In this document: piece by piece, positions 52,081 through 61,458 of the stretch
Layout: each line of letters opens with the position of its first letter
Position numbering within the stretch: position 1 is the first letter of the stretch
DNA from: Type-B symbiont of Plautia stali
GTDB taxonomy: Bacteria > Pseudomonadota > Gammaproteobacteria > Enterobacterales > Enterobacteriaceae
Assembly (NCBI GenBank): GCA_001485295.1
Contig: BBOA01000008.1
Span: forward strand, 1-64,000
DNA length: 64,000 nt
Direction: 5' to 3'
Made by a program: the position numbers and the translations under genes
The notes under the pieces: generated by a model
What the model saw: only the letters and a program-made list of their open reading frames with translations
What the model was told of the DNA's origin: nothing
Database searches by the model: none

Positions 52081-52315
52081 TACGGCGACGCTAAAGGAAC
52101 CGTTGCCCACTTATTACTCTTTAAACGAAGTTCATGATGAGGTTCAATGCGGCTTTTTTATCCAGTAGCGAGACAATTATAACAGAAAATATGCGATCTC
52201 TGATTAAAAAATACGGCGAACAAAAAGTGAGCGAAATATTCAGCATTAAAAATGCGATTAAAAAAAATAAAATGCCTGACGTATTAGGCAGTTTTTTCAG
52301 GCGTTAAAATCATCA

Positions 52316-52600
52316 GGCTTGGGGTTCGGCTAGCTGCGTGCTGGGGTGCTTTTGCAACACCTGCGCCAGTCGGGCGAAGTGCTGTTGCAGATGTTCATCG
52401 TGATTCTGATTTTGTGCCTCAAGCGTCAGGTGATGCACGGCGCGCTCGTCAAGGCAGAAAGGCTGAAAAACGCGCTTTCCAGTACCGTCAGGTGACGCTG
52501 CTGTTCTGCTATCAGCGCCAGCAGTTGATCGATCAGAGTCTAAATGCAGCAAAATGTTCTGGCGAGGGAGGAAAGCGATAAAAAAGCCGGATGGCGACAC
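52316..52600 (-). pseudogene. Small unidentified protein, frameshifted
   Basis: One frame reads IDQLLALIAEQQRHLTVLES AFFSLSAL-like text; after a one-base shift DERAVHHLTLEAQNQNHDEH, LQQHFARLAQVLQKHPSTQL and AEPQA end at TGA near 52316. This looks like a helical protein of about 90 residues with one frameshift. It occupies the slot of bssS in E. coli but does not resemble BssS. I do not recognise it. Confidence 0.4.
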
Positions 52601-52624
52601 CCGGCAAAAACTGCGCAGTGGGGG

Positions 52625-52821
52625 TTAATCGGTAATAAACCAGTCGTCAGCGCTCTCCCATGTTTCCTGTATAATATTGCTGATACTACGATGCACGCCT
52701 TGACGTGGTTCTAGCCGTCGGGGAACTCTTCATCGATACGGCGGGAAAGTTCTGCCTTCAGCGCCTCCATGGCACCGGACGGAAGCGGGGACGTTTTGGC
52801 AACGGTAATTTCAACACGCAT
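52625..52821 (-). pseudogene. dinI: DNA damage-inducible protein DinI, broken
   Basis: MRVEITVAKTSPLPSGAMEA and LKAELSRRIDEEFPDG is the DinI N-terminus; a TAG follows, then about 15 residues are missing and the frame changes to ISNIIQETWESADDWFITD, the intact C-terminus ending at TAA 52625. DinI (81 residues) modulates RecA filaments. A perfect LexA box remains upstream. Confidence 0.9.
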
Positions 52822-52841
52822 AGCAGCCTCCGGATTAAATA

Positions 52842-52857
52842 CTGTATATATATACAG
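52842..52857 (-). promoter_or_regulatory. LexA (SOS) box of dinI
   Basis: CTGTATATATATACAG is a perfect consensus LexA operator, 21 bases upstream of the broken dinI start. Confidence 0.95.
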
Positions 52858-52890
52858 TATAATCGCGCCGGGGGCAAGTGAAAGCGCAGA

Positions 52891-53937
52891 TTAGATCTTC
52901 ACGCGCCAGTTTAACGTCTCGCCGGCGAGGAAAGGCACCAGCGCATGTTCGCCCATGCTGACACTCGCGTCTACCGTCCACGGCTCGCGCACTAGGGTGA
53001 CGGTTCCTTCATTCAGCGGCAGTCCGTAAAAGCGCGGGCCGTTTTCCGAACAGAACGCCTCAAAATGTTGCAGCGCGTCCAGCTCCTCAAAAACGGTCGC
53101 GTAAGCGGGCAGCGACGTTGGCGAGTTAAACACGCCCGCGCAGCCGCAGCTCGCCTCTTTCAGATGACGCAGGTGCGGCGCGGTGTCGGTGCCGAGGAAG
53201 AAGCGCGGATGGCCGCTGGCGACCACCTTGCGCAGTGCCTCCTGATGCACGTTGCGCTTGAGGATCGGCAGGCAGTAGAGGTGCGGGCGCAGGCCGCCGA
53301 CCAGCATATGGTTGCGGTTGAACATCAGGTGCTGAGGCGTAATGGTAGCGCCGAGCTTCTTATTGCCCGCCTCGACATACTGTGCCGCTTCCTGCGTAGT
53401 AATGTGCTCAAAGACGATCTTCAGTTCCAAGTACTGTTTGCGCAGCGGCTCCATTACCGTCTCGATAAAGCGCGCCTCGCGGTCGAAAATGTCGATATCG
53501 GCGTGGGTGACTTCCCCATGGATTAGCAGCGGCATGCCGATCTTCTGCATCCGCTCCAGCACGCCGCTGATAGCGGCGATGTTGGTCACACCGTGGCTGG
53601 AGTTAGTGGTGGCGTGCGCCAAATAGAGCTTCGCAGCGGTAAATACGCCAGCGCTAAAGCCCTGTTCGATCTCGTTGGGATCGAGCGAGTCGGTAAGGTA
53701 GCAGGTCATCAGCGGCGTGAAAGCGTGTTCCGTCGGCAGCGCGGCCAGAATGCGATCGCGATAGGCAACGGCGGCGGCGACGCTGGTGACCGGCGGTACC
53801 AAGTTGGGCATCACGATGGCACGTCCGTTAACCGCGCAGGTGTAGGGTAGAACCGTGTTTAGCATCGCGTCGTCGCGCAGATGGATATGCCAGTCGTCAG
53901 GGCGGCGCATAGTCAATTGCTGAGGATGTGCAGTCAT
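52891..53937 (-). CDS. pyrC: Dihydroorotase
   Basis: Closes carbamoyl-aspartate to dihydroorotate, third step of pyrimidine synthesis; cytoplasmic zinc enzyme. Length 348, identical to E. coli PyrC. The zinc ligands are in WHIHLRD (near residue 17-19), the carboxylated lysine in [10 protein letters not shown] (near 103), and further histidines in PLLIHGEV and [16 protein letters not shown] holds the catalytic aspartate. Intact together with pyrD, so de novo pyrimidine synthesis is maintained while rut scavenging is lost. Confidence 0.97.
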   Translation of the reverse strand: MTAHPQQLTMRRPDDWHIHLRDDAMLNTVLPYTCAVNGRAIVMPNLVPPVTSVAAAVAYRDRILAALPTEHAFTPLMTCYLTDSLDPNEIEQGFSAGVFTAAKLYLAHATTNSSHGVTNIAAISGVLERMQKIGMPLLIHGEVTHADIDIFDREARFIETVMEPLRKQYLELKIVFEHITTQEAAQYVEAGNKKLGATITPQHLMFNRNHMLVGGLRPHLYCLPILKRNVHQEALRKVVASGHPRFFLGTDTAPHLRHLKEASCGCAGVFNSPTSLPAYATVFEELDALQHFEAFCSENGPRFYGLPLNEGTVTLVREPWTVDASVSMGEHALVPFLAGETLNWRVKI

Positions 53938-53943
53938 CGGTAA

Positions 53944-54020
53944 AGCTCCGGCTTGTCAGGAAACGTAGAGGCGTGTTTTGGCCGGGCACAAAGCATAATG
54001 TGTCGTGCAACTGTTTGCAC
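53944..54020 (-). promoter_or_regulatory. pyrC leader hairpin and PurR-like operator
   Basis: Reading the minus strand, a GTGCAAACAGTTGCAC palindrome (54005-54020) resembles the PurR box ACGCAAACGTTTGCGT (10 of 16). A CATTATGCTTTGTG segment with a likely -10 and a GCCCGGCC start region follow. CCGGC there can pair with GCCGG of the ribosome binding site GCCGGAGC about 35 bases later, sequestering it. E. coli pyrC uses just this arrangement: PurR repression plus nucleotide-dependent start-site choice that decides whether the hairpin forms. Confidence 0.6.
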
Positions 54021-54084
54021 TTCTTTTCTTGCGGGGAAAGCAAAACAACATGAGGCGCGATTGAGTGTAGGGATAACATGCAGT

Positions 54085-54194
54085 CGTGGGTAACATGGAC
54101 CGAAGAGCAAAGCGTCCCGCAATAGGGACTGCGCGGGCCGAGCCGACAAGGATGGCGCTTTTTGCGTCTTTGCGATCGGGCCATGTCACCCACG
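54085..54194. repeat. Palindromic dispersed repeat, copy B
   Basis: About 110 bases with inverted ends: CGTGGGTAACATGGACCGA at the left and, on the complementary strand from the right, CGTGGGTGACATGGCCCGA. The complementary strand carries GCGGGACGCTTTGCTCTTCG, the core shared with copies at 6819 and 58864. It lies between pyrC and yceB, outside coding sequence. Confidence 0.8.
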
Positions 54195-54253
54195 TTGTGA
54201 ACTTTTCAACGGTCTTTAACCCTGTCAGGGAAAAATTCAGCTTTTCAGGCGAT

Positions 54254-54817
54254 CTACTGTGTAAAGGGAATCACCAGCTGGCCCGGCTCGACCTTCAGGC
54301 TTTTGGCGAATTTTTTCGCCAGCGCCTCACCTTTGCTGTGATCGACGCTTAGCACATAGGCGGGCTTCTGATTAAAGTAGCTTTTCAGCGACTGGTTAAG
54401 ATAGGGTGTCAGGCTTTTCATCACCGCCGCCATCTTCTCCGGCCGCACCTGCGCGTCGACGACCTCCAGATCGCGCAGATAGATGGCGCCCTGCTGCACG
54501 TCGAATACCGGCTGCGCCTTCATCTTTAGCTGCATATCTGCTTCCTGCGGGCCAAGCAGCGAGGTGCCGTTGATTTTCGCCTTGCCGGTCAGCGTGACGC
54601 GGTCCGGCTCCTCGCGGCCGATCTGGCTGCTGAGATCGGTTAACAGAATATGGGCGTTCACCAGACCGGCGACGCCAATATCTTTTTCATAGTTGTTGTG
54701 CTTCGCTAGCGCCTGATTCACTTCCTGCTCGCTGACGGTGCACTGCGTAAGCTGATTGCAGCCGCTAACCAGCACGGCGAAAAACAGGGCCGACAGCCCC
54801 AGAAATGCCTTTTTCAT
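54254..54817 (-). CDS. yceB: Lipoprotein YceB
   Basis: Outer-membrane lipoprotein of the DUF1439 family, of unknown role. The start MKKAFLGLSALFFAVLVSGC at 54817 gives a type II signal peptide with lipobox VSGC; the longer upstream frame is not conserved. At 187 residues it matches E. coli (186), including LSSQIGREEPDRVTLTGKA and LEVVDAQVRPEKM. Intact. Confidence 0.93.
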   Translation of the reverse strand: MKKAFLGLSALFFAVLVSGCNQLTQCTVSEQEVNQALAKHNNYEKDIGVAGLVNAHILLTDLSSQIGREEPDRVTLTGKAKINGTSLLGPQEADMQLKMKAQPVFDVQQGAIYLRDLEVVDAQVRPEKMAAVMKSLTPYLNQSLKSYFNQKPAYVLSVDHSKGEALAKKFAKSLKVEPGQLVIPFTQ

Positions 54818-54929
54818 GATGTACTCATCCAGATGGGTGCTTATGCAGCGCATAGGGTACCTGAATGCGGAAGGGGTGTCATTAAGAAGGCAAAATGAGA
54901 AGCGCGGCGGCGCTTCTCATCGAACAGCG

Positions 54930-55577
54930 TCAGATGGCGATAGAGGAGAGTAAGTTGACCTGCGTCTGCTTCGCCATATTGTCGCGATAGTCAGCGACGC
55001 GGCTGGGCCAGTCGATGCCGGCCACCAGCGTCAGCGAACGCAGCAGCGGGAAGAGATGAATATCATCCTCCGATAGCTCGCCGTTGACCGCATTTGGCTT
55101 GACGATCAGTTTGTCGAGCTGGCGCAGATCGTCGCTAACGTTTTTGATCAGGCCGGGCGCATGGCGTTTCAGCTCGGTGAAGTCGCCGATCGCCGCTTCT
55201 TTCTTGCTGCGGAAGTAGCTGCGCGCTTCCGGCGTGGCGAATTCGGCGAACGCGGCGTCAGCGATGCGCGGCAGCAGCAGCTTATTGATATAGCCGTTGG
55301 TATGGCGCAGCCAGTCGCTGATAGCCGGATTGTTTTTGCCGGTCAGCAAGGGTTCGCCGTCGCTTTTATCGATCAGGTGCACGATATCGAGGCTCTCCGG
55401 CATGGCGCTGCCGTCATCTTTTTGCAGAATTGGCGCCATTTTCTGCCCCACCAGCTTTTTCGGCGTCGCTTCGTCGTCGTTGAGCATTACGATCAGCTCT
55501 ACCGGCAGATTTTTTAGGCCGAAAATCATGCGCGCTTTGACGCAAAAGGGGCAATGGTCGTAGATGTAGAGTTTCAT
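54930..55577 (-). CDS. grxB: Glutaredoxin 2
   Basis: GST-fold glutaredoxin reducing protein-glutathione mixed disulfides. The start MKLYIYDHCPFC at 55577 follows AAGGAGACT; the long upstream extension is not conserved. The redox motif is CPFC at residues 9-12 (CPYC in E. coli). The C-terminal helical domain ends RVADYRDNMAKQTQVNLLSS as in E. coli; 215 residues in both. Confidence 0.95.
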   Translation of the reverse strand: MKLYIYDHCPFCVKARMIFGLKNLPVELIVMLNDDEATPKKLVGQKMAPILQKDDGSAMPESLDIVHLIDKSDGEPLLTGKNNPAISDWLRHTNGYINKLLLPRIADAAFAEFATPEARSYFRSKKEAAIGDFTELKRHAPGLIKNVSDDLRQLDKLIVKPNAVNGELSEDDIHLFPLLRSLTLVAGIDWPSRVADYRDNMAKQTQVNLLSSIAI

Positions 55578-55823
55578 CCTAGTCTCCTTTTGGTGTTCAG
55601 GGCGACGGGCGTTACCCTGAATGAGGACGTGCCGCAAGTATGGAAGAGATTCAGGCCTAGGGCAAACCCTAGCCGGGCGCCAACGGCGATTTGCCAAACA
55701 AAAAAAATCAGCGTGTTTCTGCATAACTGTTAACGAATATTTTACCGGAGCAGAGGCGAAGGTTATAGTGAAAGTAATGTGACTGGCACCGCTTTCCTTA
55801 AGCCTCAGATTTCAGGAGTCATG

Positions 55824-56414
55824 ATGTTTGGCTATCGTTCTGCCGCGCCTAGGGTGCGATTGACAACCGACAGGCTGGTGGTTCGTCTGGTCCATGAGCG
55901 CGACGCCTGGCGGCTAGCGGATTACTATGCCGAGAACCGCACCTTCTTGAAACCTTGGGAGCCGGTGCGCGATGAGAGCCACTGCTATCCCTCCGGCTGG
56001 CAGGCGCGTCTGGGCCTGATCATCGATATGCATAAAAGTGGTTCCGCCTACTATTTTGTCCTAATGGATCCCGAAGAGAGCGAAATTCGTGGCGTCGCCA
56101 ACTTCAGCAACGTGTTACGCGGCTCTTTTCATGCCTGCTATCTCGGCTACTCGCTGGGCGAAAAGTGGCAAGGACAGGGGCTGATGTTTGAGGCGCTGCA
56201 GAGCGCTATCCGCTATATGCAGCGTCAGCGGCACATTCACCGCATCATGGCGAACTACATGCCGCACAACCAGCGCAGCAGCGACCTGCTGGCGCGTCTC
56301 GGCTTCGAGAAAGAAGGTTACGCGAAAGATTATTTGTTGATCGATGGTCGTTGGCAGGATCACGTGCTGACCGCGCTGACTAGTCAGGAGTGGATGCCGA
56401 ATCGGCGTCGTTAA
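55824..56414 (+). CDS. rimJ: Ribosomal protein S5-alanine N-acetyltransferase RimJ
   Basis: GNAT enzyme acetylating the N-terminus of ribosomal protein S5; also helps pre-30S assembly in E. coli. Starting [20 protein letters not shown] it gives 196 residues (E. coli 194); an ATG one codon earlier is also possible, preceded by CAGGAG. The acetyl-CoA loop is in [19 protein letters not shown] and [19 protein letters not shown]. mdtH, usually between grxB and rimJ, is missing. Confidence 0.94.
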   Translation: MFGYRSAAPRVRLTTDRLVVRLVHERDAWRLADYYAENRTFLKPWEPVRDESHCYPSGWQARLGLIIDMHKSGSAYYFVLMDPEESEIRGVANFSNVLRGSFHACYLGYSLGEKWQGQGLMFEALQSAIRYMQRQRHIHRIMANYMPHNQRSSDLLARLGFEKEGYAKDYLLIDGRWQDHVLTALTSQEWMPNRRR

Positions 56415-56425
56415 TGGAGATCGAA

Positions 56426-56655
56426 ATGAAAACGGCGCTTTCGCCTCTGACATTACGTATTCTCGGCTGCCTGCTGGAAAAGCAGATGACCATGCCGGAG
56501 CAGTATCCGCTGTCGTTAAACGCGTGCAATCAAAAATCGAATCGCGAGCCGGTGATGAATCTTACCGAAAGCCGCGTGGCGAAGTATGAGCAGCGCTTCT
56601 GCAACTCGACTTTTGGCAACCTGTAGCTGAGCAGTGACAAGGTGGCGTTACTGAC
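56426..56655 (+). pseudogene. yceH: DUF480 protein YceH, 5' fragment
   Basis: [20 protein letters not shown], then a small deletion, [18 protein letters not shown], a further deletion of about 20 residues, and [17 protein letters not shown] before TAG. These are the first winged-helix parts of YceH (about 215 residues). At DKVALLTQ it passes into mviM, so the last two thirds are lost. Function unknown. Confidence 0.87.
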
Positions 56656-57160
56656 GCAAGCGGAGAGCTGGACGCTGGCGTGCGCGTTTTCCCCTGACCA
56701 GTAGAAGGCGAAAGGGGTCTACGATAGCTATCGCATAGCCTGCTTTTCCTCACTGAACGCGCTGGAGGACGCCTGCAACGCGCTGCTGCTGGCAGGAAAT
56801 GATGTGCTGGTCGACAAGCCGCTGCAGGCTGATGGTCGGCTTTAACCGCCGCTTTATCAGCATCTGCGGCCAGCCTGCGTCTGGAGAAGCATCGCAGCGA
56901 GAGCGTCGGTCTGTGCGATCTGCGCTTTACGCTATTACGCTATTGGACGATTATCTGCACGTGGTGGATACCGCGCTGTGGCTGGGGCGGGCGGCCGCGT
57001 TACTCAGCTTCATGGCTATATCAGCACTAGCGAACGTGGCGAAATGCTATATGCCGAGCACCACTTCGCCGCCGCCGCGCTGCAGATCGCCACCAGCATG
57101 CATCGCCGCGCGGGTAGCAAGCGCGCCAGCCTAACTGTGGCGCGAGGCGGAAAAGGAATA
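56656..57160 (+). pseudogene. mviM: Gfo/Idh/MocA-family oxidoreductase MviM, degraded
   Basis: [69 protein letters not shown] and [20 protein letters not shown] follow MviM in order but in changing frames, with the N-terminal nucleotide-binding GxGGIA part and about 80 C-terminal residues missing. It lies directly upstream of murJ. Confidence 0.85.
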
Positions 57161-57271
57161 ACGCCTTGTAACATTCCGCGCTGGTCATTTCCCGCCGTGA
57201 CAGCAGACTATCGCTGGGCGTTCGCGCTAAATAGCTTATTTTTCGGACTCTTTTCAGGAAGCGCGCCAATT

Positions 57272-58810
57272 ATGAATCTTTTAAAATCGCTGGCAGCGGT
57301 CAGTTCCATGACCCTGTTTTCCCGCGTATTGGGCTTTGCGCGTGACGCCATCGTAGCGCGGGTGTTCGGCGCCGGGATGGCAACGGACGCCTTCTTCGTC
57401 GCTTTTAAACTGCCTAACCTGCTGCGGCGTATTTTCGCTGAAGGCGCCTTTTCCCAGGCCTTCGTGCCGATCCTCGCCGAGTATAAGAGCAAACAGGGGG
57501 AAGAAGCGACTCGGCTGTTTATCGCCTATGTCTCTGGTCTGCTGGCGCTGGCGCTGGCGCTGGTGACGGTAGCGGGGATTATCGCTGCGCCTTGGGGGAT
57601 TCTGGTGACCGCGCCCGGCTTTGCCGATACCGCCGATAAGTTTTCGCTGACCAGCGCGCTGCTGCGCGTCACCTTTCCCTATATATTGCTGATTTCGCTG
57701 GCGTCGCTAGCGGGGGCGATACTCAACACTTGGAACCGCTTCTCGGTTCCCACGTTTGCGCCCGCGCTGCTTAATATCAGCATGATCGGTTTTGCGCTCT
57801 TCGCAGCGTCGCACTTCCATCCGCCGGTGATGGCGCTGGCATGGGCGGTGGTGGCGGGTGGCGTGCTGCAGCTTTTCTATCAGCTGCCGCACCTGAAGAA
57901 GATCGGCATGCTGGTGCTGCCGCGCATCAACCTGAAGGATGCGGGCGTCTGGCGCGTGATGCGTCAGATGGGGCCGGCGATCCTCGGCGTCTCCGTCAGC
58001 CAGATTTCGCTGATCATCAATACCATTTTTGCCTCGTTCCTCGTTTCCGGCTCGGTTTCCTGGATGTATTACGCCGATCGCCTGATGGAGTTTCCGTCTG
58101 GCGTGCTGGGCGTCGCGCTTGGCACTATTCTGCTGCCGTCGCTGGCGAAGAGCTTCGCCAGTGGCAACCAAGAGGAGTATTCGTGCCTGATGGACTGGGG
58201 ATTGCGCCTCTGTTTCCTGCTGGCGCTGCCTGGCGCGGTGGCGCTAGGCATTTTGTCCGGCCCGCTGACCATCGCGCTGTTCGAGTACGGCAAGTTCACC
58301 GCCTTTGACGCCCTGATGACGCAGCGCGCGCTGATCGCTTATTCTATTGGGCTGATGGGACTAATCTTGGTAAAAGTGCTGGCGCCGGGCTTCTATTCGC
58401 GTCAGGACATCAAGACGCCGGTGAAGATCGCCATGATTACCCTGCTGATGACGCAGCTGATGAACCTGGTCTTTATCGACCTGCTAAAGCATGCGGGTCT
58501 GTCGCTCTCTATCGGTCTGGCGGCGTGCCTTAACGCCTCACTGCTCTACTGGCAGCTGCGCAAGCAGCGTATTTTTCAGCCGCAGCCGGGCTGGGCGAGC
58601 TTTCTGCTACGACTACTGATCGCGGTGGTGGTGATGGCGGCGGCGCTGGTGGGCATTCTCTGGCTAATGCCGGCGTGGGAAGAGGGCGTGATGGTCTGGC
58701 GTCTGCTGCGGCTGGCGGCGGTCTGCGCGGTAGGCGGCGGCGCTTACTTCCTGACGCTGAGCCTGCTCGGCTTCCGGCTGCGTGACTTCGCGCGCCGGGC
58801 GTACACGTAA
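57272..58810 (+). CDS. murJ: Lipid II flippase MurJ
   Basis: Moves lipid II across the inner membrane for peptidoglycan synthesis; essential. ATG at 57272 ([20 protein letters not shown]) gives 512 residues, as in E. coli (511); the longer frame upstream belongs to the mviM remnant. Fourteen membrane helices can be seen, with the conserved RVLGFARD in helix 1 and the charged cavity positions in [19 protein letters not shown]. Expression must come from a promoter inside the dead mviM region. Confidence 0.96.
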   Translation: MNLLKSLAAVSSMTLFSRVLGFARDAIVARVFGAGMATDAFFVAFKLPNLLRRIFAEGAFSQAFVPILAEYKSKQGEEATRLFIAYVSGLLALALALVTVAGIIAAPWGILVTAPGFADTADKFSLTSALLRVTFPYILLISLASLAGAILNTWNRFSVPTFAPALLNISMIGFALFAASHFHPPVMALAWAVVAGGVLQLFYQLPHLKKIGMLVLPRINLKDAGVWRVMRQMGPAILGVSVSQISLIINTIFASFLVSGSVSWMYYADRLMEFPSGVLGVALGTILLPSLAKSFASGNQEEYSCLMDWGLRLCFLLALPGAVALGILSGPLTIALFEYGKFTAFDALMTQRALIAYSIGLMGLILVKVLAPGFYSRQDIKTPVKIAMITLLMTQLMNLVFIDLLKHAGLSLSIGLAACLNASLLYWQLRKQRIFQPQPGWASFLLRLLIAVVVMAAALVGILWLMPAWEEGVMVWRLLRLAAVCAVGGGAYFLTLSLLGFRLRDFARRAYT

Positions 58811-58863
58811 AAGCGCACTAACAATCTCGCCTTTCAGGCGTTTTTTCCAGACGTCTCGGAAGC

Positions 58864-58958
58864 TGACACTCGGGGTAGTATGGGGCATCCTTGTCAGCTT
58901 GGCCCGCCCCTTCCATGGCGCGGGACGCTTTGCTCTTCGCGCCATACTACCCGTGTTG
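58864..58958. repeat. Palindromic dispersed repeat, copy C
   Basis: The ends are inverted: ACACTCGGGGTAGTATGG at the left and, on the complementary strand, ACACGGGTAGTATGGCGCGA at the right. The core GCGGGACGCTTTGCTCTTCG and a CATCCTTGTCAGCTTGGCCC half match copy B closely. It lies between the murJ stop and the flgN operon terminator. Confidence 0.8.
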
Positions 58959-58975
58959 GCACCTGTTCCGCAGGC

Positions 58976-59009
58976 AAAAAAAATCTCGCGTTGTACGCGG
59001 GATTTTTTA
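58976..59009. terminator. Terminator between murJ and flgN
   Basis: The stem AAAAATC-T-CGCG with CGCG-G-GATTTTT around TTGTA is flanked by A and T runs, so it can serve both convergent transcripts. Confidence 0.8.
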
Positions 59010-59043
59010 AACCCCTTCCGGCTCAGCGTCGTCTGGCCTTTGC

Positions 59044-59442
59044 CTAGCCCGCCCGGGCCGTAAAACGCTTAGTCTGATGTGGCTTGAGCAAGGTCAGCGC
59101 CTCTTCGGTAAAGCAGATCTGCTGATTGAGCAGCAGACCGTTATGAATATTAGCGTCGTTCAGACAGCTTGTCATCTGGCCGATATTCTGCCAGCGGCGC
59201 GTCATATCACTGTGACTAGCATAAGGCGCCCAGGTACCGAGCTGTTGCTCGGTGCTGCGGCGCATTTCGTCCAGATGATAGTTCAGCGTCGCCAGCAGTG
59301 CGCCTTTATTTTCGGTAATGCGCTGCAGCAGATTGCTGTTAATCTCGCCGGCGGCTAGTTGATGCTGCTCCTTGTCGAGAGCGTTCGACAACGAGGAGAG
59401 CACCTCCTGCATCTTATATAGTGTGGTCAACAGGTTGCTCAT
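59044..59442 (-). CDS. flgN: Flagellar chaperone FlgN, shortened by an amber codon
   Basis: Cytoplasmic chaperone for the hook-filament junction proteins FlgK and FlgL. The frame MSNLLTTLYKMQEVLSSLSN, LLQRITENKGALLATLNYHL, NGLLLNQQICFTEEALTLLK is intact to residue 132, where CAG became TAG in a CCTAG context (59044-59046). In the same frame seven further codons (AKARRR region) lead to a TGA at 59023, which is probably the original stop. Its clients are gone (flgK absent, flgL a fragment), so it is likely useless even if made. Confidence 0.8.
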   Translation of the reverse strand: MSNLLTTLYKMQEVLSSLSNALDKEQHQLAAGEINSNLLQRITENKGALLATLNYHLDEMRRSTEQQLGTWAPYASHSDMTRRWQNIGQMTSCLNDANIHNGLLLNQQICFTEEALTLLKPHQTKRFTARAG

Positions 59443-59447
59443 GGGGA

Positions 59448-59740
59448 TTAGTTACCCTCTAAATACACCTTAGTGTTGGCAATCAGCGTGTCGGCGACCT
59501 TGCCGGTATCCATTTTCAGTTCGCCATTGCGAATGGCGGTTTTCAGTTGTTCGACGCGCGCCCCGTGCCCGGGCTGGGTCAGCTGCGCGACTGCGCGTTG
59601 CTTAGGCTCACCTAGGCCGCTGCGGGCGTGGTCGCCGTGGTGCTCGACGCCTGACGCGTTTTACCGGCGGCGGACTCGTTGCTTTCGCGGGTCTGCACGG
59701 TGGCGACGGACTTCAGAGGTTGCGTTCTGTCGATGCTCAT
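59448..59740 (-). pseudogene. flgM: Anti-sigma-28 factor FlgM, broken
   Basis: MSIDRTQPLKSVATVQTRES and [20 protein letters not shown] is the FlgM N-terminus; a TAG follows the alanines, then VSLSNAQ, a frameshift, and [20 protein letters not shown] to the natural TAA at 59448. Full length about 97 residues. FlgM holds FliA inactive until the hook is complete. Confidence 0.9.
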
Positions 59741-59845
59741 ATTCAGGCTCCTGTACGGTCAGAGGAAACTGCCACCTGAATCAGAATAGCGTAATCGCTT
59801 AGTTGATTTCTCTATATCGGCAGAACAGCAGCGTTCTTTAGCGCC

Positions 59846-60145
59846 TTATAGCGATATCCGAATATTCCCATCCGCATCGACTTTTCCGCTCACCACCTGA
59901 CCGTTGCCCATGCGCACGCGCACCGACTGCGCTAGGATTAAAATGGGGCTGTTTAATGCCTTGCCTTCGCCGCTGGCGTTAAAGCCCTCACTGCTGGTGA
60001 TCACCATCACGCTCTGACCCGCCTTCACGCGCCACGGCTAGCCAAGCGGGATGTCGCGTTAAACAGTGCGCGGCAGGCAGCGTATTGAGATGACCGCTCT
60101 GCAGGTGAAAATCGTCGGCGGGCAGGGCGGTAAGGTCACGCATCA
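59846..60145 (-). pseudogene. flgA: P-ring assembly chaperone FlgA, 5' truncated
   Basis: The tail KAGQSVMVITSSEGFNASGE, GKALNSPILI, VRVRMGNGQVVSGKVDADGN to TAA 59846 is the SAF-like C-terminal domain of FlgA. A frameshift precedes it and upstream pieces (ALPADDFHLQSGHLNTLP) are short. The signal peptide and first half are deleted, up to the divergent flgB remnant. Confidence 0.87.
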
Positions 60146-60211
60146 AAAGACTCCTTGCTATTGATGGCGACGAATGTAGTTGCGCGGCGACAAAATCAAG
60201 ACAGAAAATAG

Positions 60212-60455
60212 CCGCGGAATATCGATTTTGCCAGCGAGCTGAGTTGGGTCATGAAAAACGGCCGCGCCAGAGGCGGCGGTATGGCGCTGAAAGTGACCTC
60301 GCCGTGCCATATCGAAGCGCAGGTTAATTCGGCGGCGTTGGCGGATCTGCTTTATCGCATTCCCGATCAGCCTGCAGCCGACGGTAGTACTGTCGACATG
60401 GATCGCGAACGTACCCAGTTCGCGGACAACAGTCTGAAGTATCAGACAGATATAT
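60212..60455 (+). pseudogene. flgB: Flagellar rod protein FlgB, both ends deleted
   Basis: [20 protein letters not shown] then [20 protein letters not shown] and [14 protein letters not shown] match the centre of FlgB (138 residues). The N-terminal rod-assembly helix is lost at the flgA side and the C-terminal 25 residues are missing because the gene runs straight into flgC. Confidence 0.9.
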
Positions 60456-60831
60456 TTTTGACATTGCCGGCTCAGCGATGACCGCGCAATCCTAGCATCT
60501 CAACGTCAGCGCCAGCAACTTGGCGAACGCCGATAGCGTTACCGGACCCGACGCCCAGCTTTACGTGGCGAAGCAGGTGGCTTTCTAGACCGATGCGGTG
60601 CCCGGTGGCGTCAAAGTGGCGGAGGTGCTGTATGATCCCTATCCGGCGAAGCTGGTCCACGACCTAGGCAACCCGCTGGCGGACGACAAAGGCTACGTGA
60701 AGATGCCGAACGTGGACGTGGTGGCGGAAACTGTCAACACCATGTCGGCGTCGCGCAGCTACTAGGCCAACGTCGAGGTGTTGAAAACTGTGAAATCAAT
60801 GATGATGAAAACCCTGACGATGGGTTCTTAA
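60456..60831 (+). pseudogene. flgC: Flagellar rod protein FlgC, three amber codons
   Basis: From [11 protein letters not shown] to SMMMKTLTMGS the frame is unbroken for 124 codons except for three TAG codons (60493, 60586, 60763). Each stands exactly where FlgC has glutamine (AQSQ, VAFQ, SYQANVE), so each is one CAG-to-TAG change; the last is a former CCAGG Dcm site. There are no frameshifts. The first eight or so residues were lost in the fusion to flgB. Confidence 0.92.
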
Positions 60832-60843
60832 CGGAGAAACGAT

Positions 60844-61330
60844 ATGGGCATTGCGGTACAGGATCTGCAGAACCAGTTCCTGACCACGCTGGTGACTTAG
60901 TTGCGGTATTGAAAAACTCAATACCACGTTGGGATCGATCTCCAGCCAGATCAGCACTAGCCAGTCGCTGCAGAGTTCGACACTGAGCGGCTACGGCATG
61001 ATGGTCGACGGCTCGCAGGTACTGGTCGGCAGCAGCACCACACACTGTTCGGCGTCGAGCTGACCAACGCCTCAACCGCCACTATTTAAAGATTGGAGCG
61101 GCAACGTGGTGCGCACCTCGTGGAACGGCAGCCTAGCGGATAGCGCCACCTCGCCGGACGGCAAATATAAGGTTTCAATCGCCGCCAGCAATGGAATGGC
61201 AACACGCAGCTGATCGCTCAGCCGCTCAACTACGCCTGCGTCAACGGCGTCTCGACGGCAGACAGCACCACCAAACTGGATCTTGCCACTGGGCTTCGCA
61301 ACCCTTGATGAAGTACGCCAGATTCTCTGA
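60844..61330 (+). pseudogene. flgD: Hook capping protein FlgD, degraded
   Basis: MGIAVQDLQNQFLTTLVT is followed by TAG in place of CAG (60898), then a deletion of about 25 residues. GIEKLNTTLGSISSQIST, MMVDGSQVLVGSSTT, FGVELTNASTATI, QLIAQPLNYACVNGVSTADS and a final DEVRQIL to TGA 61328 continue in alternating frames. Confidence 0.9.
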
Positions 61331-61356
61331 TTCATCTCTAAACAGGAGAAATAAAC

Positions 61357-61458
61357 ATGTCATTTCCCCAAGCGGTGAGCGGCTTGGGCGCTGCCTACAG
61401 CAACTTGGACGTTATCGGCAACAACATCGCCAACGCCTCGACGCCGGGCTTTCGCGCC
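61357..61458 (+). pseudogene. flgE: Hook protein FlgE, first 33 residues only
   Basis: MSFPQAVSGLGAAYSNLDVI and GNNIANASTPGFRA is the conserved N-terminus of FlgE with the rod/hook signature NNIANASTPGF. After that the sequence passes directly into the end of flgL; everything between (rest of flgE, flgF to flgK, most of flgL) is missing. Confidence 0.9.

Noticed and set aside
60456-60831. TAG recoded as glutamine (genetic code change)
   Set aside because: TAG ends uvrC and is absent inside all intact genes; the genes with internal TAG usually also carry frameshifts and deletions. The pattern fits mutation bias, not recoding.
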